NCBI GenBank assembly: GCA_001600415.1
Contig: BCJX01000017.1
Location: forward strand, 282,514 to 346,513
Reading direction: 5' to 3'
Source: Pascua guehoae
Taxonomy: Eukaryota > Basidiomycota > Tremellomycetes > Trichosporonales > Trichosporonaceae
Length of the DNA: 64,000 bases
Part shown: positions 45,380-57,118 of the stretch, one piece after another
Layout of the letters: each line of letters opens with the position of its first letter
Position numbering within the stretch: the stretch's first letter is position 1
Position numbers and translations under genes: made by a program
The notes under the pieces: model-generated
The model's database searches: none
The model's input: only the letters and a program-made list of their open reading frames with translations
What the model was told of the DNA's origin: nothing

Positions 45380-46839
45380 ATGGCGACCGTCGTTACGCTC
45401 CCCCTCACGATCCCCGCCGCGCCCGCCGGCTGGACCAAGCCCGCCGCCACCGGCAAGCCCTCGGCACCCCGCGAGTACCAGGTGTACCCCGCTGGCCCGA
45501 GCTACATTTCGTACGCAAGCCGCGAGCTGCTCCAGCGCTCGTTTGAGGAGCACGACGAGGCTACGTCGTCGGCGCGCGCTGCTGCCGCCGCCGCTGCGGC
45601 GAGCAACGGCGACGAGGTGCTGTACCCCGGCCTCGGCGAGGAGATCGAGGACAAGGACCTGCTCGCGTCCGACCCCAAGGAGTGGAAGAAGCAGGACCAC
45701 TACGCCATCCTTGGTCTTGGCCACCTCCGTTACGCGGCCACCGACGACCACATTAAGATTGCCCGTGAGTCAGCTGTGCTCTTGTATCTCGAGTGTAGCT
45801 GACATTCAGACCGCCGCAAGGTGCTCCGCCACCACCCGGACAAGAAGGCCGACCACGACGACGGCTTCTTCAAGTGCATCCAGAAGGGTAAGCCGGTCGC
45901 TTCGGGTGGAGTATGGCAGCTGACACACCAGCACACGAGTCGTTGAGCGACCCCGAGAAGCGCCGGCAGTTTGACTCTGTCGACTGGAACATTGCCGACG
46001 ACGTTCCGGACCCGAAGAAGGTGCCCGCGGACAAGTACTGCGAGGTGTTTGGCCCCATCTTTGTGCGCGAGGCGCGTTTCTCCAACATTCAGCCCGTTGC
46101 CGAGTTTGGCGGCCCCGACGCGTCCAAGAAGGACGTCGAGGGCTTCTACGACTTCTGGTACAACTTTGACTCGTGGCGTTCGTTCGAGTGGCACGACAAG
46201 GAGGCCAACGAGGGCTCGGACTCGCGCGACGAGAAGCGTTTCACCGAGAAGAAGAACAAGGCCGAGCGCACGCGCCTCAAGAAGGAGGACAACACGCGCC
46301 TGCGTACCCTTGTCGACTCTGTTCTCGCCAACGACCCACGCATCAAGCGCATCAAGGAGGAGGAAAAGGCCGCGCGTCTCGCCAAGAAGAAGGGCGGCGC
46401 CAAGCCCAACGGCGCCGCCGCCCGCCCCATGTCGGCCGCCGAGAAGAAGAAGGCCGAGCTCGAGCGGAAAAAGGCAGAGGAGGACAAGAAGAAGGCCGAC
46501 GCCGCCGCCAACCAGGCTTCCAAGGCCGACCGCGAGGCCGCCAAGAAGGCAAAGGAGGCCGCACGCAAGAACCTCAAGAAGTGGAAGAAGGCCGTCGCCG
46601 CCGTCATTACCGCCTCCAACTACTTCCAGCCCGAGGGCACCGCCCCCACCCCGGCCGTCGTCGCCAAGCAGCTCGCAGAGCTCGACTCGATTGTCGAGCT
46701 CTCCGAGCCAGAGGACATCAAGGTCCTGAAGGAGAAGATTGAGGCCGCCGGCAAGGGCCCCGCCGCAAAGGACGTCCTCAAGGCACGCGTCGCCGCTCTC
46801 GGCGACAAGGGTGCCGGCAAGTTTGCCGAGTTTGCTTAA
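45380..46839 (+). CDS. ZUO1: Zuotin, ribosome-associated J-domain co-chaperone
   Basis: Three exons, 45380-45764, 45810-45887 and 45932-46839, give 456 residues. The J domain begins [20 protein letters not shown], and the HPD triad is created across exon 2 ([13 protein letters not shown]). The zuotin homology domain follows ([40 protein letters not shown]), then the long charged ribosome- and rRNA-binding helix rich in Lys, Glu and Ala. In the RAC complex with Ssz1 it stimulates Ssb Hsp70 at the polypeptide exit. The C-terminus is shorter than the animal protein, with no SANT domains visible, as in other fungi. Confidence 0.95.
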
Positions 46840-47312
46840 ATCCCGTAGACTTGCTAGCGTAGACGAGCTGGCGTAGACGAGCCATCTCTGCACCGATGTC
46901 ATCTGGACCACATGGGTTGCTCTTGATCAGAATTGGCTGCTACATTGTTGGTGTCTAGCCACCACCCTGCTGAAAATCCTGCAGACTCTCCTTTTGTCTC
47001 CTGCCATGTCCATAAGTACGGGTACTACGGGTGAGACTCGATTAGATACATGTTGGAACGCAAAGTCTGGCGGCCGCTCCCGCCTGCGAGCACGTTCGGG
47101 CACTAGGCACTGCACCCAGCACTCCGAAGTGCGGATGAGGTAGTTCAACAGCAGGCATACGCCCAGCCACGAGAAGGCACATTGGCACCACTGAACCATC
47201 CTGTAAACTCTTTTCATGGCTACAATAAAATGCATCTGATCGGTCATGCGATCTAGTTGCAGTGACATACATCCCGCTTATCCCCAAGCCGGGCACAAAT
47301 GAGGGGGTCTAT
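46840..47312. other. Convergent spacer, zuotin / YML020W-like
   Basis: No gene supported. It starts with a small GGCGTAGACGAG direct repeat near 46855-46880. Confidence 0.55.
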
Positions 47313-50300
47313 CTACTCATATCCGACATCGCTCGCGTTTGCGCTCGTGGCAAGCGGGTGCCGGCGCTGGCGACCGGCCATGGGCTCGAGACGGCGTTTA
47401 ATCTCCTTTAACGCCTTTGTCTGGGGGCGCCATGCGAGGATGCTCTGCTTCAGGTCCTGGAGCTCGGCGGGGAAGAGGTCCTTGACTTCGGGTGCGTCGA
47501 CGAGTGCACGCATAATCCATGGCAGCTCAAAGTCGTTGCGAGCTTCGCGGGCCGCAAATGGCTCCACAGTGAGTGGTGGGAGGGGGTGCGATGCCGGTCC
47601 AGCGTGGAACAGATACTGCACAGCCAAAGAATAGCAGCCCAGCTCCTCGTACGGCGTCGAGTGCCCGACACCCGTAAGCGAGCCGGCTGTCGCTTCCGAG
47701 AGATGCTCGACGAGGCGCTGGTCATCGATCCCCGAGTTTCGCAGCATGAATGCAAAGCACAACAGGTTGGTCATAAAGTCCGAGGCCGAGTAGGACGCGC
47801 CGTCGACGTAGAGGGCGCGCAGGAGCAGTGGGTGGACGGCGGTCGAGAATGAAGCGCCATAGATCGGGACGACCTGGTCGTTGAGCGATGAGAGGAGGAC
47901 AAGTCGGACTTCGTTCTCAAGCACCATTGCCAGTGCGCGTTGGTACGCCTGGCTGACTGCGCTCTGCGAATCCTGGAACTCGAACAGTTCCCGGGCTGCC
48001 GCGTTTTCAAACCAGTGCAGGTACGGCTGGATGACGTTGGATGTCGAGATGGAAAAGTGCGGGCCAAGGTGAACGCCACACATGGCGAGCATGCACACCT
48101 TTTGCCGGCCGCCCTCGGCACCGGAAAGCTGCGCAGCCAGCCGCCGTCCCTTCTTCGAGTCCTCGGACGGCATAATGGCAATCGGCCCAAAGCCCCACTC
48201 GCACCGCGCGACGGCATCGCGGTTGAGTGCAGTGCGGATGTGGCCTTGGGCAATCATCCGCGAGATCAAGTGGGTGGTCACAATGCACCCTTGTGAGTGC
48301 GCGGCAAAGAAGATTGCGTCCGCGCGACGCAGATCGTTAATCCACGCCGGGTTTGAGAGGTACGATTTGTACAGCTTGTCGACCCGGTCCTCGATCGTGC
48401 CTTCGCCCTCGAGGGGAATGAGCGTGAGCCTAATCTCACTCGAGTCGATGCCCTTCTCGTTGAAAAACTTCTTGACCGCGTCGCCCATCATGGTCGCAAA
48501 CTTGATTGAAGTGCCAGTAGGTTCGCCGATGACGCTGATGTTAGCTGCTGGGCAGGCAATTCAACGTACGAAGTGAGCATCTTTGCTGGGAACCATCCGT
48601 GTACACCAACGACGACGACGCGTTTGACATTCTTCCAGCCGTCGTCTGCATGTCCATCATCACCAAGGCCGATGCGACGGGGAAGGTTGGCGCCGACATC
48701 GCGACCCTCCTTCCGACCACGCGTCTCGTCCGGCGCTTCATTCTTGTCACCGCCGTAGACATAGTTTGTTACCGCACCCAATGCACGCCAGGTGGAAGAG
48801 GAAGACTGTTGAGTACGAGGTAACAAGGAGCGTGGTGGACGGTCAAAAGTCATTTCAAACGACGGAATGATAAAGTTTGGTTGCTTTGAGGCCGCCTGAG
48901 GTGGTGCTGGGAGAGCAGAAATCGTCTTTGTCGACCGATGTCCTCGCTCTACAGGAGGGGCGCGCGGCGAAGGTGGGACATGGTCGACGCTCGAGTGAGC
49001 AGATGACGCATTGGACACCCGCCGCTTGCGGGATTCTACCGCCAAGTTGGTTGAACGCTTCTTCGCAAGCCCCTTGGACCCAGAGGGCGCTCGAATCGAT
49101 GCCGCAGCGATAGTCGAACCAGAAATGACCGCCGCATCTTTCGCAGCAATCATCTCCCTCGAAGTTGTGGCCGGCTTCTTGCCTCCTACTGTGGTCGCAT
49201 CCTTCTTCGTTTCTGCGCTGGGAGCCGGCGAATCTTTCGGAACGCGCTCGTCCTTGGCGGAGGTTTGAGTCTCTGGCGCAGGAAAGTTGGGGTCGTGCTC
49301 AAAGTCCATGACCTCTTCACGACCCGTCTCGGCGCTCTTGCGTCCCTCAGCAAGGGACCTGGTCGAAGCAGTAATCTTCTTCTGGCTTGCACGGAACGCG
49401 AGGTAGCTTAGCCATCCCGCTGTGGAGGAAGATGAGGTTGCGTGTTGTGAGGTGCGCGAAGATACAGGTGTCAGACCCGGCGCGTGCGAGATGGCGGACA
49501 ACGCTGCATGTTCAGGTGGCTGTTCAGACTGCTTCTGGTCTTGTTGCACCTCCTCGGGGGGTGGCTCCGATGTTTGAGGCGGCGTAGAGGGTGGCTGGAC
49601 GACAGATTCCTCCTGCGACGGCGACGAGGCGGGCTTTTGATCGGCCGCAGGATCCGTTGGTTCCACCACCAGTGCAGTCTCAGACGGAGCAGGAGGGGAA
49701 TGCACGTGGGCCGGAGGGGCAGCTGGCGGTGGAGCGTTGGAATACACAAACGAATAGAAGTACGATCCCCACCCTGCAGGAGGAGCGTTGTCCTCTGCAA
49801 TATCGCGAGAAGTGGCAGCAGCATCGTTGGGAGTCACAGGTCCATCGTTGGAAGTTGCCGTGTCGGCCTCGGTGTCCACCACCTTATCGGTGGCCGTAGC
49901 GTCATCTGCCGTGGCAGTTGGCCCTTGGTCGGACGTAGCTGTCTTGGTGGCCGATGACTCGGTGGCGACTGGTACTTGGGTGCGTCCAAGTTTCGAGGCA
50001 GAGCGCTTTGGTGGTGCCGATTCCTTGCGGGTAGGGGCAGGTGGTGCATTGACAGTGGTGGGCGCTGCTGAGGGGATGACGGCAGCCACGACGGTGGCGT
50101 CGTCCTCGGCCTTCCTCCGCTTTGTGTTGTCACGAGCGCTGCCGTTGGTAACGGCGCTTCCATTCGACGTGACACTGGCGTGCGATTTGACCTTTTCGAG
50201 GGAGCGGTGGTCCTTGCCGTTTGCCATGGAAGCCGCGGTAGGAGCCCCCGTTGCCGGGTCTGTTGCCGCGACAGCCGGCGCTGCCGGCCGTGCATCCGAG

Positions 50301-51355
50301 ATAGAAGCAGGTCTCGATGGCGTACTGTCTCCCCACAGATACGACCTCCAACCGCGACTTGGTGTCGCTGGTCCCCCGACTGGTCCTGGTGGTGCGAGGG
50401 CAGATGTGGTCGGCGCCGGGTCCATTTGTGACTCTGAGGTAGTGTCGTGTGGAAGTGGTGATGGTGATGATGGCGATGCATTGGGAATGGATGTGGGTGG
50501 CTCGTGACCAGTCGACTGTGCCCGCACGGCCGGGAGCATCTCGGAGACTGTCTTGTGTTCAGTGGGGGAGGTATCGCTGCGATGGGGCACGTTAGGCTCG
50601 CATGTTTCTCCTGGCTCGTGCGCGGGTAAAGACTGTGCAGGTGCAGGGCCTAATGTCGGTGCACCACGGTTGAGGTCATTCTCCTCCTCGTCTGGAGGAC
50701 GTCGCTGGGTAACGTTGGACAAGTCGGCGTGCCCATCACAGTCGCGACCTTTACCCTTGTCCTTTCTGGGGAAGGAGGGCGCTGGCGAGTTCCATCGTAA
50801 CCACGCCCCGGACGACTTTGGATCGACTCTGCGTGGTTGCGGAGTGGACATCTCTGCACGTTCTGGTGGTGGTGAAGGGGTAGAGGAAGTGGGACGCGTG
50901 TCGGGTGTGAGATGTCGATCGAAACGAGGCCGACGGGGGCGGGATGGACCCGCTTCAGGCTGAGCGTCACATGGTTGCAGCTGAGGTGGAGCGGACACTG
51001 CCGGTTCATCCTCTTCTGGGACTACTGGTGAAGCAGCAACTCCAGAAGCGTCACCCCGCATAGACGCCAGTGTCGCTCCGCTTGAGCGGCGCGAGCGCAA
51101 CCCCATCCGTTCACCGGCGGTATCGCGATCGAGCTGGCGGGAAAGAGCCTCTTCGCTCGGCGACGCCCCAATTGCGTGTCGGCGTAACGACGCCGGCGCC
51201 GATGGTGGGAGCGCATCGCCAACAGCAAACACAAGCGAGACGTGTGGGCTCTGAACGCGTGGACGCGAGCCCGGGACTCGGAGTGCCGGTGGCGGGCGCC
51301 GGAGGGAGGCGGTGGAGGGCGCCAAGGAAGGAGGACGAGAGCGGCGATCGGACAT
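47313..51355 (-). CDS. YML020W-like alpha/beta hydrolase-fold protein with long disordered N-terminus
   Basis: Exon 1 starts at 51355 and encodes about 935 residues, nearly all Ser/Pro/Thr/Ala-rich and probably disordered. It ends in KRVVVVGVHGWFPAKMLTS. A short intron with AGCTAACATCAG acceptor (about 48556-48522) leads to VIGEPTGTSIKFATMMGDAV. The conserved region continues with DLRRADAIFFAAHSQGCIVT; AHSQG is the nucleophile-elbow position of an alpha/beta hydrolase. Later blocks are AMCGVHLGPHFSISTSNVI and LLSSLNDQVVPIYGASFSTA, where the Asp could be the catalytic acid. The yeast homologue YML020W is uncharacterised. Lipase-like activity is inference. The stop is at 47313. Confidence 0.75.
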
Positions 51356-51917
51356 CCTGCGCGTGGTTGTGGAGCGTTTACAACATGGTCACAATGCAAG
51401 GTGGAGCGTAGGAATAAATGGTGGACGAGGAACGAGGAGAGCGAGCCAAGATGTAGAGAGAGACGAACGTGTGGAGTTTGGGAGATGCTAGTCGTGATGG
51501 TGGTGCACGTCGAGGATCGAATGGTGGTGACAATTGGGTGGCACAGTGGCACGTTGGGGGGCCGACAGCCATGTGGACAGTACAGCTACCAAGTAGCACT
51601 GCGTGTGGGCCTGCGGCCTGCGGTCAGCCACGCTGGCTGTGCATGCTGTGTGTGCTGGCTGTCCCGCCCTGCCCTGCAAATCCATACGTCACTTGACATT
51701 AACGGAATCAAATTGTACAGGCAGAAACATTACCCCACGGAATGGTGCCTGTTTTACCCCGCCTCCACTTGTGCACCACGCGCATGCCATCCACATCTTT
51801 CCCCCGTCATCCGTCCATTACGGACAGGTCACCCAACCAACCTTCTTAAAGGCAGTGGTTCCCACGACGACGACAACCCCCCTCGCGCGCCTCGCGTTTG
51901 CACACTCCACACTCACC
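51356..51917. promoter_or_regulatory. Divergent promoter region, hydrolase-fold gene / aldo-keto reductase
   Basis: About 560 bases with no gene supported. CT-rich patches occur on the side of each gene. Confidence 0.45.
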
Positions 51918-52939
51918 ATGGACAAAGGTGCGCCCTATCCCTCGTACTGTCCTCATACTAGCTGCACGCCTTGGACTTGAAAGCACCGTGCGCCTGAGCT
52001 CGGGCCACACCATGCCTCGCTTGGGGTTTGGTGTGTATCAAGCCAGGGGCGACGAGTGCCGAGACGCCGTCACGAGCGCGCTCAAGGATGGATATCGTCA
52101 CAGTAGGTGGCCTGCGCTTTATCGTGTTCACCCATACAGTTGATAGTGCTCAAGCATACCACAATGAGACTCGTGAGTATGCAAGCGAGCCATCGAGCTC
52201 ATTATTGCAGTCGTCGGCAAGGGTCTTGCTGCATCTGGCGTCCCGCGTTCGTCCGTCTTCATTACGACCAAGTTTATGCCTGGCCACAGCGTGCCGACTG
52301 CGGACGAGGTGTACACTCAGCTCGCACGCTCCCCGCCGCGCTTCTTCCCTAAGAGCGCAAAGGAGGATGCCTACATCGACCTGTTCTTAATCCACGCGCC
52401 GCGTCCCAACGCTGCTGCTCGGGCTGTGCACTGGGAGGCCCTGGCCCGGGCCCAGAAGGAGGGATGGGTCCGTGACATTGGTGTCTCCAACTTTGGCGTA
52501 AAGCACCTCAAAGAGCTTCCCGGGCCCAAGCCTGCCGTCAACCAAATCGAGCTTCATCCGTGGTGCCAGCAGCGTGACATTGTCGACTACTGCAAGGAGA
52601 ATGGCATTGTCGTCCAGGCGTACTGTCCCATCGTGCGTGCCAACAAGAATCGTCTCGAGGACCCCGTCATTGTCGACATTGCCAAGAAGCACGGCAAGTC
52701 AGCCACACAGGTCCTCCTCCGGTGGAGTCTGCAAAAGGGGTCAGTCTGTGTGTGTGTGGCTTTGAACGTCCACTGACATCAGCTTTGTGCCTCTCCCCAA
52801 GAGCGTGACACCGTCGCGTATCAAAGACAACATGAACCTGTACGACTTTGAGCTGGGCACGGATGACATGGCAAAGATCGACGCACTCGACGAGGGCAGC
52901 GCGGGGGCGTGCTCGTGGAACCCTGTCGACTCCGAGTGA
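51918..52939 (+). CDS. Aldo-keto reductase
   Basis: An NADPH-dependent carbonyl reductase of the AKR superfamily. The first coding exon is only 10 bases (51918-51927). A second short exon of 33 bases supplies IDSAQAYHNET with the catalytic Asp and Tyr. Then come VFITTKFMPG (catalytic Lys), IDLFLIHAPRP (catalytic His), WVRDIGVSNFGVKHLKEL, PAVNQIELHPWCQQRDIVDY, and the cofactor-binding end FVPLPKSVTPSRIKDNMNLY. This matches the TIM-barrel order of the family and resembles prostaglandin-F-synthase-like fungal AKRs. One donor is GTCAGT. Natural substrate not inferable. Confidence 0.88.
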
Positions 52940-53270
52940 GGACGAAAAGCCACCAAATGCGCCACAAACAAGTCCAGTCCCGATCAGACGACTTTTCGGA
53001 AAACGGACAGACGATGCCAAGCGCTATCTGTTATATGCACAGCTATTAGGCCAAAAGATCAGCAGCCAGGGTTTGCTTAAAAACTGTGTTCCACTTTGAT
53101 ATGATTGTGGCTTGGATGGCGGTGCAGCGAATGACACGGTGGTGGGACATGATTGTGTGTGACTCACCACAGCTCACCCTAGGAATCTTGTCGCGGCAAG
53201 CGCGGTGCGAGCGTCAGATGCTCCGAGGTTGTTCGGTTGCGCAAAATGACCACCTCCAAGATACATAAAG
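52940..53270. other. Spacer before the small-protein array
   Basis: No gene seen. Contains an ATACATAAAG element just before the first array member's ATG. Confidence 0.5.
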
Positions 53271-53703
53271 ATGACACGTCGGCCCCTTCAGCTCTCTCCC
53301 CTCAAAAAAACAACAACTCCAAAAAAGACAACTCGAAAGGCGAACCGGTCGCCCCTACCTCCGCGTGCGCGTACCGTTTCATTCGACGCGTCGACGACAG
53401 CCTGTTCCCTGGTACTCGAGCAACGCCAATTGCCTCACGCCGCCATGACCGACGACGAATTCCTCTGCAAGGGGGATGATTACGGAAATAACGCGGGTTG
53501 TAAGTCCCCTCTCCCCACCCCCCCTCCTCGCCTTTCAATACCACTGTTTTGAGTCTGCATCTTTCCTCCCACCTCTTTTCTCCATGGCTGTGCACTCCGT
53601 AGATCCCCGGCTGAGCCTAGGCCCCTGCGTCCCTCACGAGGAGGTCGATGCCGAAGGTGGAGTGTGGGTGGTGTGCGAGTACTGCGACGAAGAGATGGTG
53701 TGA
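53271..53703 (+). CDS. Small Cys-motif protein, array member A
   Basis: Two exons, 53271-53499 and 53621-53703, give 103 residues. A second ATG at 53445 would give 45. Exon 1 ends DDEFLCKGDDYGNNAG. Exon 2 begins after a CCTAG acceptor and encodes PCVPHEEVDAEGGVWVVC then EYCDEEMV and stop. The phase-1 intron has a GTAAGT donor. An alternative acceptor at 53602 also keeps frame, but the one chosen restores the 12-residue C-to-C spacing of members C and E. The long N-terminus is Lys/Arg/Thr/Pro-rich. Four Cys in a C-x12-C-x15-C-x2-C pattern suggest a small zinc site. I do not recognise the family. Confidence 0.6.
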
Positions 53704-55334
53704 GCACTGGGTGGTGCGCTGCGAATAACGACATTGATGGGGCCAGGTGGTCGCGTGCGCTTCGGCCACGCCGCCGAGTTTGCTGGAATGTACAAGGAAA
53801 AATCAGGATGTATTGAACAGGCAAGAACAGAGGACACTGCGGCAACACAGCTCAAGACACCTCACGGCACGCCGAGCGAGCACCATGGCGTCCGTGCTCA
53901 GGAACAGCGCCACAATGGCGAGACCTGGCTTGATCTGCTGCGTGCTGTGTGCGGCGTGTTGTGCCGCGAGCTGCGTGCTGCGTACTGCCAGCTGAATGCT
54001 GCCCGAGCACTTGTCAACTTTGACCATGGCCTGAAACCTCGTCGCAAGCGCTGCATGTTCATGTACAATGATCCGCCCCGAGAGGAGCGCCACATTCCAA
54101 CGGCGATCGTCAGAATGACCACCATTTTTTTGGCACGTTGCAATCCTCCCTGACATGAGCAGTGCTCCTCGTCCCTGACCTTTCCGACCTTTCCGACCTT
54201 GCTATCCTGCTTCCTACAGTCATCTCCTGTTGCGTTCCCCGTGGAAAGACGGCAACTACCCAACTTACATCACGGCCCACCTGATGGGACGCTCTGACAC
54301 AAGCCGCTCAGATACCTGAAGACCCAAACACGGGGCCACAGTCACGTACGAGTTGCGTAAATTGCATTCCGCAAAAGTATCGCCTGCGGCGCACGTCACT
54401 GCAAGAAAAAAATGTCTGTGGCGCTCTAGGAGGTCTGTGCTCTAGGGATGGTCCTGATGTGCCATTCCGAGTAACATTGATTTTATTTTTAATTTTTATT
54501 TTCAAGAGATTCACTAACACGTCCAGCCCCTCTCCGCACGGGGCCGCGCCGCGCACACCATGCCATTTTCCTGAGCCGACATGCCGCATGAATGCCCTGT
54601 ACGCTGGCGACACTGAGGTGGACTTGCGGTATGCTCGGGGGCTTGGGTTTGAGTGTGCGCACGGGCGTTCAAGGGTGAGACTATAGGTGCGAGGTGTAGC
54701 ACTCTGTGTCTTTGCGCTCTGGGTTCCACTGTGTGCGTCCTATGTGACGTGAGTAAGCCTCCAAGGTGCCCGCCTCGCCACACACGCCAAGAACGTTGCT
54801 GTTCCGTGCCCTGTGACCCTTAGCTACGTGAGTGGGCAAACGCCAGAGCCAACTGCACTGATGGAAAGATAAGGAATCCTCGACTTTTTGCTACCCATTT
54901 TCCGGTGCAGGCTACTTACATACTCCAAAACGTGCCATTCCCTAAACCGCAGCATCACAACCGCGTTCCCAGAACAAGAGAAAGGGGATAGGTTCAAGTG
55001 TGGCCATGTACACAGCGATGATGAACATGATAGGCACCGAGGGCATTGCTCCTTGGATGAGGCAGGTTGTGGGGGCGTATAGCGAAGGGCGCGAACGCAA
55101 CGTGGTCGCCTCACCATTCCGTATACGTGGGTGCGAGGTTTGACTGCGGCCCTATTCTCCTTGGAGCGACGCTGTTGGCCAGGCCAGCCAGCACGTAGTC
55201 AGGACGACACGTTGGAGAGGATAAAATGCTCATTCGTCTCATTGAGCCTCGCCCCACAAACCAACATAATTCTCCTACTCCAATAAAATAATTCTAGCAT
55301 CAAGGTGAAGAGCCTCAAACGAGAAAAGGCAGAT
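53704..55334. other. Spacer between array members A and B
   Basis: About 1.6 kb. I checked both strands by eye for the CxYC exon-2 signature and found no further member. AT-rich patch at 54470-54510. Confidence 0.5.
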
Positions 55335-55589
55335 ATGGGCCACCTACAACTGGGAGACGAGTTTTCCCCCTGCTGCCTAGGCGAACCCGAGACTGGCTTC
55401 AACTGCGGCGGTAAGTCCAACGAGAGTGGAGGGGGGGGGGGGGGGGGGTCGGCAGAGCCACTATAACCGTGGAAGGGAATCGGGGGACAGAGCTGAACCG
55501 CAGACGTGTGCGTGCTCGACTGGGTCGACGCCCACGATGGCGTGGAAGGCCACTATGTTTGCACGTTCTGCAACTCGTGGCTACTCTAG
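55335..55589 (+). CDS. Small Cys-motif protein, array member B
   Basis: Exons 55335-55410 (76 bases) and 55504-55589 give 53 residues. Exon 1 encodes MGHLQLGDEFSPCCLGEPET followed by GFNCG. Exon 2 encodes, after a GAACCGCAG acceptor, DVCVLDWVDAHDGVEGHYVC then TFCNSWLL. The ligand pattern is C-x13-C-x16-C-x2-C, one residue longer than the others in each gap, with two extra Cys. The phase-1 intron contains a G17-18 homopolymer at about 55431-55448. Too short to be found by ordinary ORF length cut-offs; support comes from the shared architecture with members A, C, D and E. Confidence 0.58.
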
Positions 55590-55889
55590 GGGCACACTTT
55601 TATACCCCACATATCGTTCTCTCAGGATCGACAGACGGCAAGAGGGCTATGGAGAGCAATGCGGAGGCGTATTTTAATGCATTCGGCTCCCATGAAGCGA
55701 GGAGGAGACAGGGTCGCATTTCGGCGTTGGGCTGCACCAAGAGCTGAACAGTAATGCTATGTCTGGCGTAGCATGTCGCTCTGGAATGTGGTGGCGCCGC
55801 CTCCCGACCAGTGCGGAGATTCCCTCAGGCCCCGGGGCGGCCTCACCAAGCTCATGCCTGTGCGTCGGACGAAATGTTAGACGAGTGTG

Positions 55890-56110
55890 CTGTGATGAAC
55901 GAGTTGTACCGCCTTGCGATAGAAGTGCTCTAATGAGCATATTGTGCCGCCATGTGATGAAGGGCTGTGATGAGCGTGCTGTCTGCCTTTTGATGGTGTG
56001 CCATGATGAGGCGTTCTCTGTGAGGAGCGTATTGTACCATACCGCCTTGTGATGAACAGCTGTGATGGCGCTCTTGCAGCACTGCCATACCTCTTTGTGA
56101 TGGTGATGGT
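55890..56110. repeat. Degenerate tandem repeat
   Basis: Imperfect units share GTGATGAAnnGCTGTGATGA, and TTGTACCGCCTTGYGAT recurs about three times with irregular spacing. Confidence 0.6.
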
Positions 56111-56160
56111 AGACTTCCCGCCGCAGGACATACTGTCCTTTGACTCCCCCATACAACCAC

Positions 56161-56167
56161 TATAAAG
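56161..56167 (+). promoter_or_regulatory. TATA box of array member C
   Basis: A TATAAAG element 78 bases upstream of the member C ATG (56245), in the position expected for a TATA-driven core promoter. Confidence 0.5.
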
Positions 56168-56244
56168 AGGTCGGCTCAGATGCAGAATAGAGGCCACTCC
56201 ACCACCACAACTTCGAACCAACATCCACTACCAACATTCCAGTC

Positions 56245-56457
56245 ATGGCCGTCTCCTGGGAGACTCTTATTGAAATCTTTGGCGAATGCGAGGGAGACCA
56301 CGAGGGAAACAACGAGGGTTGTGAGTTAGCTGAAATACTGTAGCAGAATTGGGTCATTTCTGACAGCAACCCAGGGGCTTGTCTGCCCGAACTCGCTGAA
56401 GACGGACACATGCGTTGCCGCTACTGCGACGAAATGATTTACCCCGACGACTACTGA
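56245..56457 (+). CDS. Small Cys-motif protein, array member C
   Basis: Exons 56245-56320 (76 bases, the same length as in member B) and 56375-56457 (83 bases, the same as member A) give 52 residues. Exon 1 encodes MAVSWETLIEIFGECEGDHE then GNNEG. Exon 2 encodes WACLPELAEDGHMRCRYCDE then MIYPDDY. Phase-1 intron, GTGAGT donor, AACCCAG acceptor. Ligand pattern C-x12-C-x11-C-x2-C. It is very acidic and has the cleanest consensus of the array. A TATA box lies 78 bases upstream. No homologous family known to me. Confidence 0.65.
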
Positions 56458-57118
56458 AAGCCGCGTGGGTTGTAAATCCTTGGCGCGCCTGAAACGTGTA
56501 TGGGTTAAGAGAGATGGACATAGTTCCAGGTTGAGATATGCATGAGTGGCGACATACTAGGGCGTTTTAAGGAAGGTAGAAGGAGGTAGATGACTCTGTG
56601 GGTTGGGACATTGGTACCTCGGCCCCTGTGTCCGATGGATACGGAAAGGGCAAGATCCAAAAGGACGCCGGGCGTGTCTGTCACCAAGTCTTTCTGCAAC
56701 TGATGTGTGGCGGTGTCCCGAGCATCGTTTCCTCCCCTTTGTGCCCGTGGCACCCGGAACATGCAACAGTTGAAGGTTCACAACACGCCCGCCGCCTTTT
56801 ACGTATTGTTTGTTGCTTGGTGCACGGTGCCCCATTGCCTCGTTAACTCGCTGCCTCGGACTCGTCCCGTCCTCAGCATTTGGGGCCGAAACGCCACCGG
56901 AACCGGGACGCCACAGAAGAAAGCACAAGGAGGATTCTACTTCTTTCACGGTCCTTGACTCTATGTCACTCTGGGGAAAGCATTGCTGAGCAAAGGAGAT
57001 CAAAAGGGGGGGGGGGGTACCTTCAAAGGAACGCAAAGCTATGGTTGAGAAGCAACGAGCAGACATACATTACTGGCAATCAACCCACTGTTCATCCAAC
57101 TTGCCCCCTTCCCAAGTC
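56458..57118. other. Spacer between array members C and D
   Basis: No gene supported. G-run at 57007-57016. Confidence 0.5.

Larger units (their letters stand above)
55590..56244. other. Spacer between array members B and C with degenerate repeat
   Basis: Contains a degenerate tandem repeat (55890-56110) and a TATAAAG box at 56161-56167. No gene seen. Confidence 0.55.

Noticed and set aside
45730..46911. 393-codon Leu/Gly-rich minus-strand ORF over zuotin
   Set aside because: Antisense of the Lys/Glu/Ala-rich zuotin helix; composition is fully explained by that.
53704..55334. Search for a sixth member of the small Cys-motif family
   Set aside because: Neither strand shows a CxYC/CxFC exon preceded by an acceptor and a G-rich exon 1; none called.
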